The notes below the pieces were generated by a model, which saw nothing but the letters and a program-made list of their open reading frames with translations, ran no database searches and was not told the DNA's origin. Positions 56,592 to 64,000 of a stretch of DNA of 64,000 bases are shown here, piece by piece. Both the position numbers and the translations under genes were made by a program. The stretch is from Geobacillus subterraneus (GTDB taxonomy: Bacteria; Bacillota; Bacilli; Bacillales; Anoxybacillaceae). The stretch covers positions 1,922,001-1,986,000 of the forward strand of contig NZ_CP014342.1 in the NCBI RefSeq assembly GCF_001618685.1, read 5' to 3'. The first letter of the stretch is position 1. Each line of letters begins with the position of its first letter.

Positions 56592-56987
56592 ATGTGGAAC
56601 GAGTTTAAAAAATTCGCCGTCCGCGGCAATGTCATCGACTTGGCCGTCGGGGTCATTATCGGCGGGGCGTTTGGCAAAATCGTTTCTTCGCTCGTCAATG
56701 ACATCATCATGCCGCTTGTCGGGCTGATTCTAGGCGGCATCAATTTCAGTGATTTGTCTTGGAAAGTCGGCAAAGCGGAAGTGAAATATGGGGCGTTTAT
56801 CCAAACAGTCGTCGACTTTTTGATCATCGCGTTTTCGATTTTCCTGTTTGTGAAATTGATCAACACGCTGTATGAACGGGTGAAAAAGCAGGAAGAGGTG
56901 AAGGAAACAGCGCCGACGTTGACAAAAGAAGAGGAGCTGCTCACCGAGATTCGCGATTTGTTAAAGCAGCAGCGGGAAACGACGTGA
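56592..56987 (+). CDS. mscL: Large-conductance mechanosensitive channel
   Basis: 131 residues from ATG 56592, with AAGGAGGAG upstream. The N-terminal amphipathic helix ([20 protein letters not shown]) leads into TM1 with the [15 protein letters not shown] pore-lining stretch. TM2 ([19 protein letters not shown]) and a charged C-terminal helix bundle follow. It opens on membrane tension to release solutes during osmotic downshock. Monocistronic. Confidence 0.97.
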   Translation: MWNEFKKFAVRGNVIDLAVGVIIGGAFGKIVSSLVNDIIMPLVGLILGGINFSDLSWKVGKAEVKYGAFIQTVVDFLIIAFSIFLFVKLINTLYERVKKQEEVKETAPTLTKEEELLTEIRDLLKQQRETT

Positions 56988-56988
56988 A

Positions 56989-57013
56989 AGCCTGTCTCGG
57001 AGGTGGACAGGCT
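56989..57013 (+). terminator. Weak hairpin after mscL
   Basis: AGCCTGTC/GACAGGCT (56989-56996, 57006-57013). It begins at the mscL stop but lacks a T-tract. Confidence 0.45.
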
Positions 57014-57108
57014 CTCAAAAACGGTAAACGAATCTCTTAACTATGTGAATATGTTACGGTGACTTGAGGGTGGATCGGCCTCCCCTGATTTGGAAGGGGG
57101 TGATGCCG

Positions 57109-57195
57109 ATGACAGTATTTGAAGCATTGATGTTTTTTCGCAAGTCGCATGGTTTCAATACTGTCGCACAATCAAAAGAAATAATCCACCCTTAA
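57109..57195 (+). pseudogene. Type I (holin-like) toxin with a frameshift in a T-run
   Basis: GGAAGGGGGTG precedes ATG 57109, giving MTVFEALM, the hallmark start of small Gram-positive membrane toxins (TxpA/BsrG/holin-like group). After a run of six T the frame becomes atypical (FFRKSHGF) and ends at 57195. With five T it would read MFFASRMVSILSHNQKK and stop at 57184, exactly the expected toxin tail. So it is a one-base frameshift, natural or a sequencing artefact. Antisense antitoxin RNA would be expected on the minus strand. Confidence 0.72.
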
Positions 57196-57223
57196 GTTAA
57201 CGAGGCGCTTAGGCGGATTATTT
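57179..57223. terminator. Hairpin at the toxin 3' end, likely shared with an antitoxin RNA
   Basis: AAATAATCC/GGATTATTT (57179-57187, 57215-57223) with a partly paired interior. T-rich flanks on both sides suit convergent termination in a type I toxin-antitoxin locus. Confidence 0.6.
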
Positions 57224-57312
57224 CCTTCTGCTCGCGCCGACCCCCTTTATGGGAACCGTCTATTGCGGGGCTGAAGGTGCAGCAACACCTTTGGCTTCAC
57301 TTGTTATTTTGT

Positions 57313-57364
57313 CATCTCGAACCGAGAAGACCGCCACTTCCCAGCGTGAGCGTAAGTGGGAGAG
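57313..57364 (+). repeat. Solo IS200/IS605-type right-end hairpin, copy B
   Basis: Homologous to 13218-13269. Stem CCACTT/AAGTGG around CCCAGCGTGAGCGT. It ends just before the stop of the convergent lipoprotein gene. Confidence 0.55.
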
Positions 57365-57367
57365 CGT

Positions 57368-57904
57368 TCAATTTACGTCGATTACAACGTAATCCCAGTA
57401 CGTTTTTCCAAGATAGACGAGTAATGCCCATTTTCCCGATTCACCAAGCCTTATATTTGATGGTATATGTGCGTCTGCACCATTATTCGAACCTCCTGGA
57501 ACTCCCGTTGTCCAAACGGTTTTTCCGTCTAGTGTTAACGCAGGAGCTATATCGTTGCTGCCTTTTTTCACTGCAACGATTGTCAGTTCTCCTTCTGGAA
57601 TGGAGTCCCCCCAGAAATGCCACATGTATTTGCTATCTTTGTTTGCTATAAACGGTGCATCAATGAAACCCACTTTGTTTGGTACTCCGCGCATTTTATA
57701 ATTTCCAGATTGAAAAACCGGGCTTACTTCCCAATTGATATGACTGATTACTTTTTGATCTATTTTAACAGGTATTTTTTCAATATCACTCATCTCTTTT
57801 ACCGAAGCTGTAGATTCAGCATTTTGGGCTTGTTTTTCATTCTTTTCCCATATACTGCATGCGGATAAAGAAAAAAGGATTACGATGACTAGCAAATGTT
57901 TCAC
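57368..57904 (-). CDS. DUF4871-like lipoprotein
   Basis: 178 residues from GTG 57904 (VKHLLVIVILFSLSACSIW), with AAAGGTGGTG upstream. The signal peptide ends in lipobox LSAC, so it is anchored to the outer face of the membrane. The mature domain (INWEVSPVFQSGNYKMRGVP; YMWHFWGDSIPEGELTIVAV; SGKWALLVYLGKTYWDYVVI) looks like a small beta-sandwich. Function unknown. AT-richer than its neighbours. Confidence 0.82.
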   Translation of the reverse strand: MKHLLVIVILFSLSACSIWEKNEKQAQNAESTASVKEMSDIEKIPVKIDQKVISHINWEVSPVFQSGNYKMRGVPNKVGFIDAPFIANKDSKYMWHFWGDSIPEGELTIVAVKKGSNDIAPALTLDGKTVWTTGVPGGSNNGADAHIPSNIRLGESGKWALLVYLGKTYWDYVVIDVN

Positions 57905-57952
57905 ATTTTCACCACCTTTCACTAATTTAATGATATCATATTTTTAGCGATT

Positions 57953-57996
57953 CCTCCCCGACTTTCGCTATCGCTTAGAAGTCGGGTTCTCCTCGC
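57953..57996 (+). repeat. Solo TnpB-type right-end hairpin, copy D
   Basis: CCCGACTT (57957-57964) with AAGTCGGG (57979-57986), followed by TTCTCCTCGC as in copy C at 49575-49619. No gene attached. It separates the lipoprotein gene from yjiH. Confidence 0.5.
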
Positions 57997-58044
57997 TTAT
58001 TCCCAAGATGAAAGGAACATAACCCCCCAGGCGCCAACCCGTTG

Positions 58045-59373
58045 TCAAAGCAGCCAGTACGCAAGCGGAGCGGTGAGGACGAGCGTCAAGACGGTGCGTT
58101 CGAACCAGATGACCAGCAGCCTCGGCAAGCTGAGCGGAATTTCTGTAGATAAAATGCATGGAATGACAGCGGAAAAGAATAGGATCGCTGATACGGATAC
58201 AACCGCAATAATGAATTTTGTGACAAGCGGTGCTTCGGTGACAAGCAAGGCTGGCAAAAACATTTCTGCGATTTCGATGGCCGAAGCTTTCGCGGCCAAC
58301 AGCGGTTCAGGGATTTGCAACAGAAGGGTGAATGGATAGAACAGGTAACCCAACCAGTCAAACACCGGCGTATATTCAGCGAGCAGCAGCCCGATCAGCC
58401 CGACCGACATAATGGAAGGCAAAATGCCCATCGTCATGATAAAACCATCGCGCAAGTTTTCCCATATGTTCGTCCCAATCCCTTTTGACTGCGCTACCGC
58501 TTTCATCGCCTCAGACCAAGCTTGTTTCATATAGTTCCCCGTCACTCTTTGCTCGGGCTCCCCCTTGCCGTCGTAGTATTCGTCGCTCATGCGGCTTAGC
58601 GGCCACATCCGAGCGGTGAACGCTGTAACGGCAAACGTGACGAGAAAGGTCACCCAAAAATACGTATTCCATATTGACATTAACCCTAACGTTTTCGCGA
58701 CAACCACCATAAATGTGACGGATACGGTGGAGAAGCCGGTAGCGATGATTGCCGCCTCTTTCACCGTATATTTGCCCTCTTTGAACACTTTGTTCGTGAT
58801 CAAAAGACCGATGGAGTAGCTGCCGACAAAGGAGGCAACGGCATCGATGGCCGAGCGGCCCGGCGTTTTCCAAATCGGCCGCATGATCGGCTGCATCCAC
58901 ACACCGACGAATTCAAGCAGCCCGTAGCCAACAAGAAGAGCGAGAAAAACCGAGCCAATCGGCACAAGCAAGCCGACGGAAACGACGAGCTTATCGTACA
59001 AAAACGGCCCCATATCCGGCTGAAACAGCCATGCCGGACCAATCCGAAACACAAGCATAACGGCCACGATCAATCCAAGTACTTTGAGAATGGAAAAAAC
59101 AGCGGTGACCGCGTCTTTGTTCCACGTCTTACTATAGAACGGATAAACCGCTCCAAGGGCAATAACGATAAGCGCATAATACGGGACGAGTCCCGGAAAC
59201 TGCGCGCGAATCCATGTCACAATATGATCGAGCAAAATTGACGATGTGCCGCCGATCGAAACCGGGACGAAAAATACGAAAATGCCGATGGCGCTAAAGA
59301 CGAAAAACTTCCATGCCCCGCTTGCCGGCGTTGGTGTCGGCGTGGATGGCGCCATGTTCGGATTCGCTTTCAT
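58045..59373 (-). CDS. yjiH: YjiH-family membrane protein (nucleoside-recognition Gate domains)
   Basis: 442 residues from ATG 59373 (MKANPNMAPSTPTPTPASGA), with GGGTGGAGAG upstream; the frame to 59475 overlaps hutI and has no RBS. About eleven membrane spans. Two Gate-type repeats are visible around ALLVGYGLLEFVGVWMQPIM and KASAIEIAEMFLPALLVTEA. The family is often found in histidine-utilisation operons of Bacillales, where a transport role is assumed but not shown. It lies 98 bp downstream of hutI. Confidence 0.88.
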   Translation of the reverse strand: MKANPNMAPSTPTPTPASGAWKFFVFSAIGIFVFFVPVSIGGTSSILLDHIVTWIRAQFPGLVPYYALIVIALGAVYPFYSKTWNKDAVTAVFSILKVLGLIVAVMLVFRIGPAWLFQPDMGPFLYDKLVVSVGLLVPIGSVFLALLVGYGLLEFVGVWMQPIMRPIWKTPGRSAIDAVASFVGSYSIGLLITNKVFKEGKYTVKEAAIIATGFSTVSVTFMVVVAKTLGLMSIWNTYFWVTFLVTFAVTAFTARMWPLSRMSDEYYDGKGEPEQRVTGNYMKQAWSEAMKAVAQSKGIGTNIWENLRDGFIMTMGILPSIMSVGLIGLLLAEYTPVFDWLGYLFYPFTLLLQIPEPLLAAKASAIEIAEMFLPALLVTEAPLVTKFIIAVVSVSAILFFSAVIPCILSTEIPLSLPRLLVIWFERTVLTLVLTAPLAYWLL

Positions 59374-59471
59374 TTCTCTCCACCCCCATTGTTCTTCGTT
59401 ACGCAAGACTGGTACAACCGGAAGCATCCCGCTTCCGGTCGCCAACCGCTTCAACGGAAGACCATTCCCCT

Positions 59472-60746
59472 TCAAGCGCGCACCTTTCCTCCCGCCACCA
59501 CCACCTTCCCATCCTTGATCACCGTCTCCGCATGGTTGACGCCGTAATAGTACATGATTTGTACGTAGTTCGGGACGTTGAAAACGACCAAATCCGCTTT
59601 CTTGCCTGGTTCAAGGCTGCCGATCACATGGGCGCGGCCGATGGCGTGGGCGGCGTTGATTGTGGCGGCGGCAAGCGCCTCGGCCGGGGTCATGCGCATA
59701 TGCAAGCAGGCAAGGCTCATGACCAGCGGGAGCGAGACGGTCGGCGATGAGCCAGGGTTGCAGTCGGTCGCTAAGGCGACTGGGACGCCGGCGTCGAGCA
59801 AGCGGCGGGCGTTGGCGGCGTTGGTTAGTAAGAAAAACGCTGTGCCTGGCAGGAGGACGCCGATCACGCCGCGCTCCGCCATGCGGCGGAGGCCGTCATC
59901 AGAGGCACGAAGCAAGTGGTCGGCCGATATCGCCCCCACCTCAGCAGCCAGTTCGGCGCCGCCGTACGGTTCGATTTCATCGGCGTGGATTTTCGGCGTC
60001 AAGCCGTGCGCTTTGCCCGCTTCGAGGATGCGGCGCGCCTCATCAGGGGTGAACACGCCGCGCTCGCAAAAGACGTCGTTGAACTCAGCCAACCCCTGAC
60101 GGCTGACTTCAGGAATCATTTCTTCGATGATCAAACGGATATATTCCTCCCGGTCGTGCTTCCACTCCGGCGGAACGGCGTGGGCGCCAAGAAAGGTGGA
60201 AACGACATCAACCGGGTGGGTATCATCGAGCCGCTTGACGACGTTAAGCTGCTTCATTTCATGCTCAAGGCTTAACCCGTAGCCGCTTTTCGCCTCAACG
60301 GTCGTGACGCCGTGAAGCAAAAACTGATCGAGCCGCCGCTTGCTTTCTTCATACAGCGTCTCTTCCGACGCCTCACGGGTTGCCTTTGTCGTCGCGTGAA
60401 TGCCGCCGCCGGCGTTCATGATCTCCATATACGTCGCCCCGCCGAGGCGCATCGTCCATTCGTGTTCACGGCTGCCGGCGTAAACGAGATGGGTGTGCGG
60501 GTCGACAAGGCCGGGGGTGATCGTTTTGCCGCGGGCGTCGATCACCTCTGCTTCGGCAAGCCGGTCGGCAAATCGGTGAGCCAGTTCGTCGTCGGGACCA
60601 ACGGCGGTGATCGTGCCGTTTTCAATCCAGACGCTGCCGTTTTCCATGATGGAAAGGTCGCTCATGTTCTTTCCCACAAGCGGGGCCGCGGAGCTTCCCG
60701 CCAGCGTGACGAGCTGGCGGGCGCGGCGGACAAAGAGCGGTCGCAT
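59472..60746 (-). CDS. hutI: Imidazolonepropionase
   Basis: 424 residues, start ATG 60746. Amidohydrolase metal site DPHTHLVYAG (about residues 77-86), EAKSGYGLSLEHEMK, HADEIEPYGG and ATDCNPGSSPT are all present. It hydrolyses imidazolone-5-propionate to N-formimino-glutamate, the third step of histidine breakdown. It follows hutU by 15 bp. Confidence 0.97.
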   Translation of the reverse strand: MRPLFVRRARQLVTLAGSSAAPLVGKNMSDLSIMENGSVWIENGTITAVGPDDELAHRFADRLAEAEVIDARGKTITPGLVDPHTHLVYAGSREHEWTMRLGGATYMEIMNAGGGIHATTKATREASEETLYEESKRRLDQFLLHGVTTVEAKSGYGLSLEHEMKQLNVVKRLDDTHPVDVVSTFLGAHAVPPEWKHDREEYIRLIIEEMIPEVSRQGLAEFNDVFCERGVFTPDEARRILEAGKAHGLTPKIHADEIEPYGGAELAAEVGAISADHLLRASDDGLRRMAERGVIGVLLPGTAFFLLTNAANARRLLDAGVPVALATDCNPGSSPTVSLPLVMSLACLHMRMTPAEALAAATINAAHAIGRAHVIGSLEPGKKADLVVFNVPNYVQIMYYYGVNHAETVIKDGKVVVAGGKVRA

Positions 60747-60761
60747 AGGCGGTTCTCCTTT

Positions 60762-62423
60762 CTATTTGAGCATCGGCATATCGATGCCTTTTTCTTTCGC
60801 CGTCCGAATGGCGAGCTCATACCCGGCGTCGGCGTGGCGGACAACACCAAGACCAGGGTCGGTCGTCAACACGCGTTCCAGCCGTTTTTCCGCCTCTTTC
60901 GTCCCGTCGGCGACAATGACCATGCCGGCGTGAATGGAGTAGCCCATGCCGACGCCGCCGCCGTGGTGAACCGACACCCAGCTTGCGCCGCCGACTGCAT
61001 TCAACAGCGCGTTTAAAATCGGCCAGTCAGCGATGGCATCGCTTCCGTCTTTCATCGCTTCCGTCTCCCGGTTCGGCGAGGCGACCGAACCCGAGTCCAA
61101 ATGGTCGCGACCGATGACGATCGGCGCCTTCAATTCACCGCGGGCGACCATGTCGTTGATGAGTTTCCCAAACTTCGCCCGCTCGCCGTAGCCAAGCCAG
61201 CAAATGCGCGCCGGCAGCCCTTGGAATTGGATTTGTTTTTGCGCCATGCGAATCCAATGGCAAAGGCGTTCGTTCTCGCTGAACTCGCGCAAAATGACTT
61301 CATCGGTTTTGTAAATGTCTTCCGGATCGCCGGAGAGCGTCACCCAGCGGAACGGGCCTTTTCCTGCACAAAAGAGCGGGCGGATGTACGCCGGCACAAA
61401 ACCCGGGAAGGAGAAGGCATCTTCGACTCCTTCGTCTTTCGCTACTTGGCGGATGTTGTTGCCGTAATCAAACGTCACCGCTCCACGATTTTGCATCGCC
61501 AGCATCGCCCGTACGTGCTCAGCGATCGATTGTTTGGCGCGGGCAACGTATTGCTTCGGATCGCGCATTCGCAGCTCGGCCGCCTCCTCAAGCGTCAACC
61601 CCGCGGGGATGTAGCCGTTTAACGGATCATGGGCGGACGTTTGATCGGTCAAGACGTCCGGAACAAAACCCATATCAACGAGCCGCGGCAACACTTCGGC
61701 CGCATTGCCGACAAGGCCGATCGACAGCGCTTTTTTCTCTTCCTTCGCCCGTTTGGCCATGGCGAGCGCGGCGTCCAGACTGTCGGTCATCGTGTCAAGG
61801 TATTTCGTGTCAAGGCGGCGCTGGATGCGGGCCGGGTCGACTTCAACGGCGAGACAGACGCCGCCGTTCATCGTCACCGCCAACGGCTGCGCCCCGCCCA
61901 TGCCGCCAAGGCCGGCCGTGACCGTGATCGTTCCTGCCAGCGTGCCGCCAAAGTGCTGGCGCGCCACTTCGGCAAACGTTTCGTACGTCCCTTGGACGAT
62001 CCCTTGGCTGCCGATGTAAATCCAGCTGCCGGCCGTCATTTGCCCGTACATGATCAACCCTTTTTTGTCGAGTTCATGGAAATGGTCCCATGTCGCCCAT
62101 GCCGGCACGAGGTTCGAGTTGGCCATGAGCACGCGCGGTGCGTCCGGGTGGGTGCGAAACACCGCGACCGGCTTGCCCGATTGAATGAGCAATGTCTCAT
62201 CGTTTTCCAACCGGAGAAGAGTGTCTACAATCGCCTCGTAACATTCCCAGTTGCGCGCCGCTTTCCCGATGCCGCCGTAGACGATCAACTCATCGGGCCG
62301 CTCGGCGACATCCGGATGCAAATTGTTGTGCAACATGCGCAGCGCCGCTTCCTGAATCCATCCTTTCGCTCGCCGCGTTGTTCCGGAAAGCGCTTGCACC
62401 GTTCGCTTGTCTGTCACCGTCAT
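60762..62423 (-). CDS. hutU: Urocanate hydratase
   Basis: 553 residues from ATG 62423 (GTG 62417 also possible) after AAAAGGAGAGG. Conserved [35 protein letters not shown] (NAD site), FDYGNNIR with [20 protein letters not shown] (active-site Cys) are intact. It converts urocanate to imidazolonepropionate using tightly bound NAD. No hutH or hutG lies within the window, so histidase and the last hydrolase must be encoded elsewhere. Confidence 0.97.
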   Translation of the reverse strand: MTVTDKRTVQALSGTTRRAKGWIQEAALRMLHNNLHPDVAERPDELIVYGGIGKAARNWECYEAIVDTLLRLENDETLLIQSGKPVAVFRTHPDAPRVLMANSNLVPAWATWDHFHELDKKGLIMYGQMTAGSWIYIGSQGIVQGTYETFAEVARQHFGGTLAGTITVTAGLGGMGGAQPLAVTMNGGVCLAVEVDPARIQRRLDTKYLDTMTDSLDAALAMAKRAKEEKKALSIGLVGNAAEVLPRLVDMGFVPDVLTDQTSAHDPLNGYIPAGLTLEEAAELRMRDPKQYVARAKQSIAEHVRAMLAMQNRGAVTFDYGNNIRQVAKDEGVEDAFSFPGFVPAYIRPLFCAGKGPFRWVTLSGDPEDIYKTDEVILREFSENERLCHWIRMAQKQIQFQGLPARICWLGYGERAKFGKLINDMVARGELKAPIVIGRDHLDSGSVASPNRETEAMKDGSDAIADWPILNALLNAVGGASWVSVHHGGGVGMGYSIHAGMVIVADGTKEAEKRLERVLTTDPGLGVVRHADAGYELAIRTAKEKGIDMPMLK

Positions 62424-62573
62424 CCTCTCCTTTTCCCTCTTTGTTTTTATTGTAAAGAAGGGAAGAGAACGGAGATAGATGCACCTCTTTTAAAGGTGAG
62501 TCATTTTTTTCGAAATTTCATATTTCTTTCTCCTTCATTGATCCATTTCTTTTGATCGCTGTTCATTTTTTTT

Positions 62574-62633
62574 GAAAAAAACCGCCTACCGCGGTGATGA
62601 CCGATACGATCGTTGTTCATCGCGGTAGGCGGT
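62574..62633 (-). terminator. Terminator overlapping the 3' coding end of the regulator gene
   Basis: A perfect 13-bp stem, ACCGCCTACCGCG against CGCGGTAGGCGGT (62621-62633 with 62581-62593), followed on the minus strand by TTTTTTTC. The 5' arm lies within the last codons and the loop contains the rest of the reading frame. Confidence 0.85.
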
Positions 62634-64000
62634 CGGCGTCTCATTCAGTTCGGCTTTGAAGACGCGCGTCAAATAATGGGCGGTGCGAAACCCGGTTTGT
62701 TCGGCGATTTCTTTAATCGACAAATCCGTCTGCCGAAGCAGCCGTTTCGCTTCCTCAAGCCGCCGGTTCGTCAGCCACTGGCGAAACGTCACGCCGCGCT
62801 TTTTCGACAACAAATGGCTGAAATACGCGGGGCTGCGGCCGGCTGCCGCCGCGACCCGCTCCAACGTGAGCGACGGGTCGCGAAAATGGGCTTCCATATA
62901 GCGGAGCCCCCGTTCGATGGCGTCGACGCGCGCGTCTGTGTCAGCCCGCCTCGCCTCGTAGAGAAGCCGATATAAAAACAATATCAATTCTTGAACGATG
63001 CGATACAGCACAGGATTGTACAAAATCTCTTGAAACAGGCGCATATACTCGCGTTCGGTCGTGCCGCGGTCCAGGCGGTACGTCTTCATAAACCGCCGGA
63101 TTTGCGCCAAGATGCTCGTCAGCCGCGTGCGCACCATCTCCGGGCTCGGAAACGGAGGCGTCCAATGGGAAAATTCCCGCTGAAGCCATCGCTTGACCGC
63201 TTCATGGTCAAACCGCTCAAGCATCTCGATCCATTGCCGCTGCTCTTCCGGCGTCAGAAACGGATCCAAGTCACGCCACCGCCCATCATCCGGCGCCGGA
63301 GCAATCACTTGCCGGTAGCCGATAAAAAACGTCGTCTCGAGCAGCCGACGAGCGGCTTGGTATCGCCCACGCACCGTTTGTCGGCCATCCGGCGGCATGA
63401 TGACGACCGCCAATGGCTCATGATGTTCCTCCTCCCAATCGCGCAACATCTTCCACGCTTCCTCTTTCCCGTCGCCCGGCAGCTCGGGAAAGAGACAGGC
63501 CGCCATATAGGTCAACGGCAAGACGCGCGCCCGCCGGCGAAACGGATAGTTCGTTAAAAAGCGGACCACTTCAGAAGAGAAGGCAGGCTGTTCGGCCTGC
63601 ACAAGCCATACGTGGGTCGACACGTCAACACAGTCATCGGCAAATAGCGAGCGATAATCGCCATCATGACCGCCAACGCCCGCGGACGGCCGAGAGCGCC
63701 CGTCCCCGGCGGCAAATGAAGCCGCCGTTCGCAACGCTTGCTTCAATTTGGCGGGCTCAAGCGGCTTCACAAGCAAATCGACGCATTGCCAGTCGATCGC
63801 TTGCTTCGCCCGCGCGAATGTCGCCTCCGCGGTTGCAGCAATCACCCGTTGGCAAAACAAGCGGATGCAAGATGTCGCTTTCCCCCACTGTTCATACGGA
63901 ATCATATCCAATTCGACGTACAACAGCTCCGGCGCCTCCCGCTCAAGAAGCGCCATCATCTCCTCGACCGTAGCCGCCGTATATACTTGCTCAATCGGCA
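62586..64000 (-). CDS. Response regulator with AraC-type output domain, 5' end outside window
   Basis: At least 470 residues; the frame is open to the window edge, so the start is upstream. The visible N-terminal part looks like the second half of a receiver domain (APELLYVELDMIPYEQWGKA; VIAATAEATFARAKQAIDWQ; DLLVKPLEPAKLKQAL with the conserved Lys-Pro). A long linker follows, then two AraC helix-turn-helix motifs (LTLERVAAAAGRSPAYFSHL; LSIKEIAEQTGFRTAHYLTR). It is a YesN-type regulator that would pair with a sensor kinase. It lies upstream of hutU but is terminated before it; a link to histidine use is not shown. Confidence 0.85.
   Translation of the reverse strand, partial: PIEQVYTAATVEEMMALLEREAPELLYVELDMIPYEQWGKATSCIRLFCQRVIAATAEATFARAKQAIDWQCVDLLVKPLEPAKLKQALRTAASFAAGDGRSRPSAGVGGHDGDYRSLFADDCVDVSTHVWLVQAEQPAFSSEVVRFLTNYPFRRRARVLPLTYMAACLFPELPGDGKEEAWKMLRDWEEEHHEPLAVVIMPPDGRQTVRGRYQAARRLLETTFFIGYRQVIAPAPDDGRWRDLDPFLTPEEQRQWIEMLERFDHEAVKRWLQREFSHWTPPFPSPEMVRTRLTSILAQIRRFMKTYRLDRGTTEREYMRLFQEILYNPVLYRIVQELILFLYRLLYEARRADTDARVDAIERGLRYMEAHFRDPSLTLERVAAAAGRSPAYFSHLLSKKRGVTFRQWLTNRRLEEAKRLLRQTDLSIKEIAEQTGFRTAHYLTRVFKAELNETPTAYRDEQRSYRSSPR

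Noticed and set aside
62424-62585. Six-codon frame with RBS (MKFRKK) upstream of hutU
   Set aside because: Too short to separate from chance in an AT-rich leader.

Overview
The window looks like chromosomal DNA of a thermophilic Bacillaceae, most likely Geobacillus or a close relative. This rests on recognition of the genes: B. subtilis-type pairs (gltC beside gltB-gltD, cysL beside cysJI, yclNOPQ), GC-rich core coding sequence, strong AGGAGG-type ribosome binding sites with frequent GTG/TTG starts, and IS1634, ISLre2, IS4-, IS701- and TnpB-type elements typical of Geobacillus. No database was searched.

Layout. 1-4.7 kb: 3' part of a sirtuin gene overlapping a fructosamine-kinase-like gene, a headless L,D-transpeptidase remnant, a large membrane protein (DUF2157/GDYXXLXY) and a PAP2 phosphatase. 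4.7-12 kb: glutamate synthase (gltB-gltD) and divergent gltC. 12-20 kb: an oxidoreductase, a Uma2-type nuclease, a class III aminotransferase, a PucR-type regulator gene split by a tnpB element with loss of its middle, and an amino-acid permease. 20-27 kb: remains of a defence region, with a C-terminally short type III-like methyltransferase, a one-spacer CRISPR array with its own leader and terminator but no cas genes, a 104-nt palindrome, a Dna2-like nuclease-helicase and a coiled-coil protein built on nine 42-bp repeats. 27-31.3 kb: Fur-boxed yclNOPQ siderophore importer. 31.4-32.3 kb: gene relics (AtuA-like tail, aldehyde dehydrogenase tail). 32.4-37.1 kb: assimilatory sulfite reductase cysJI and divergent cysL.

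37.3-49.75 kb is an AT-richer, IS-loaded island between a truncated cation-efflux gene (czcD-like) and tRNA-Arg(CCT). It carries a compact biosynthetic operon read on the minus strand: a ferritin-like di-iron oxygenase, a class I O-methyltransferase, two ATP-grasp ligases and an MFS exporter. The first ATP-grasp gene is interrupted by an IS4-family element. Removing the element and one copy of its 9-bp target duplication restores the frame exactly. A possible 39-residue peptide lies upstream, and two hairpins partition the operon. I do not recognise the product; this is the best candidate for an undescribed system here.

50-64 kb is mostly core: a LigB/DODA dioxygenase, a SEC-C/HEAT protein, a small coiled-coil protein, psuK-psuG, a YeeE/YedE sulfur transporter, mscL, a frameshifted type I (holin-like) toxin, a DUF4871 lipoprotein, then yjiH, hutI and hutU (histidine use) and a response-regulator/AraC gene running off the window. 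Dispersed solo ends of TnpB-type elements and two copies of a ~138-bp MITE-like repeat show repeated past transposition.
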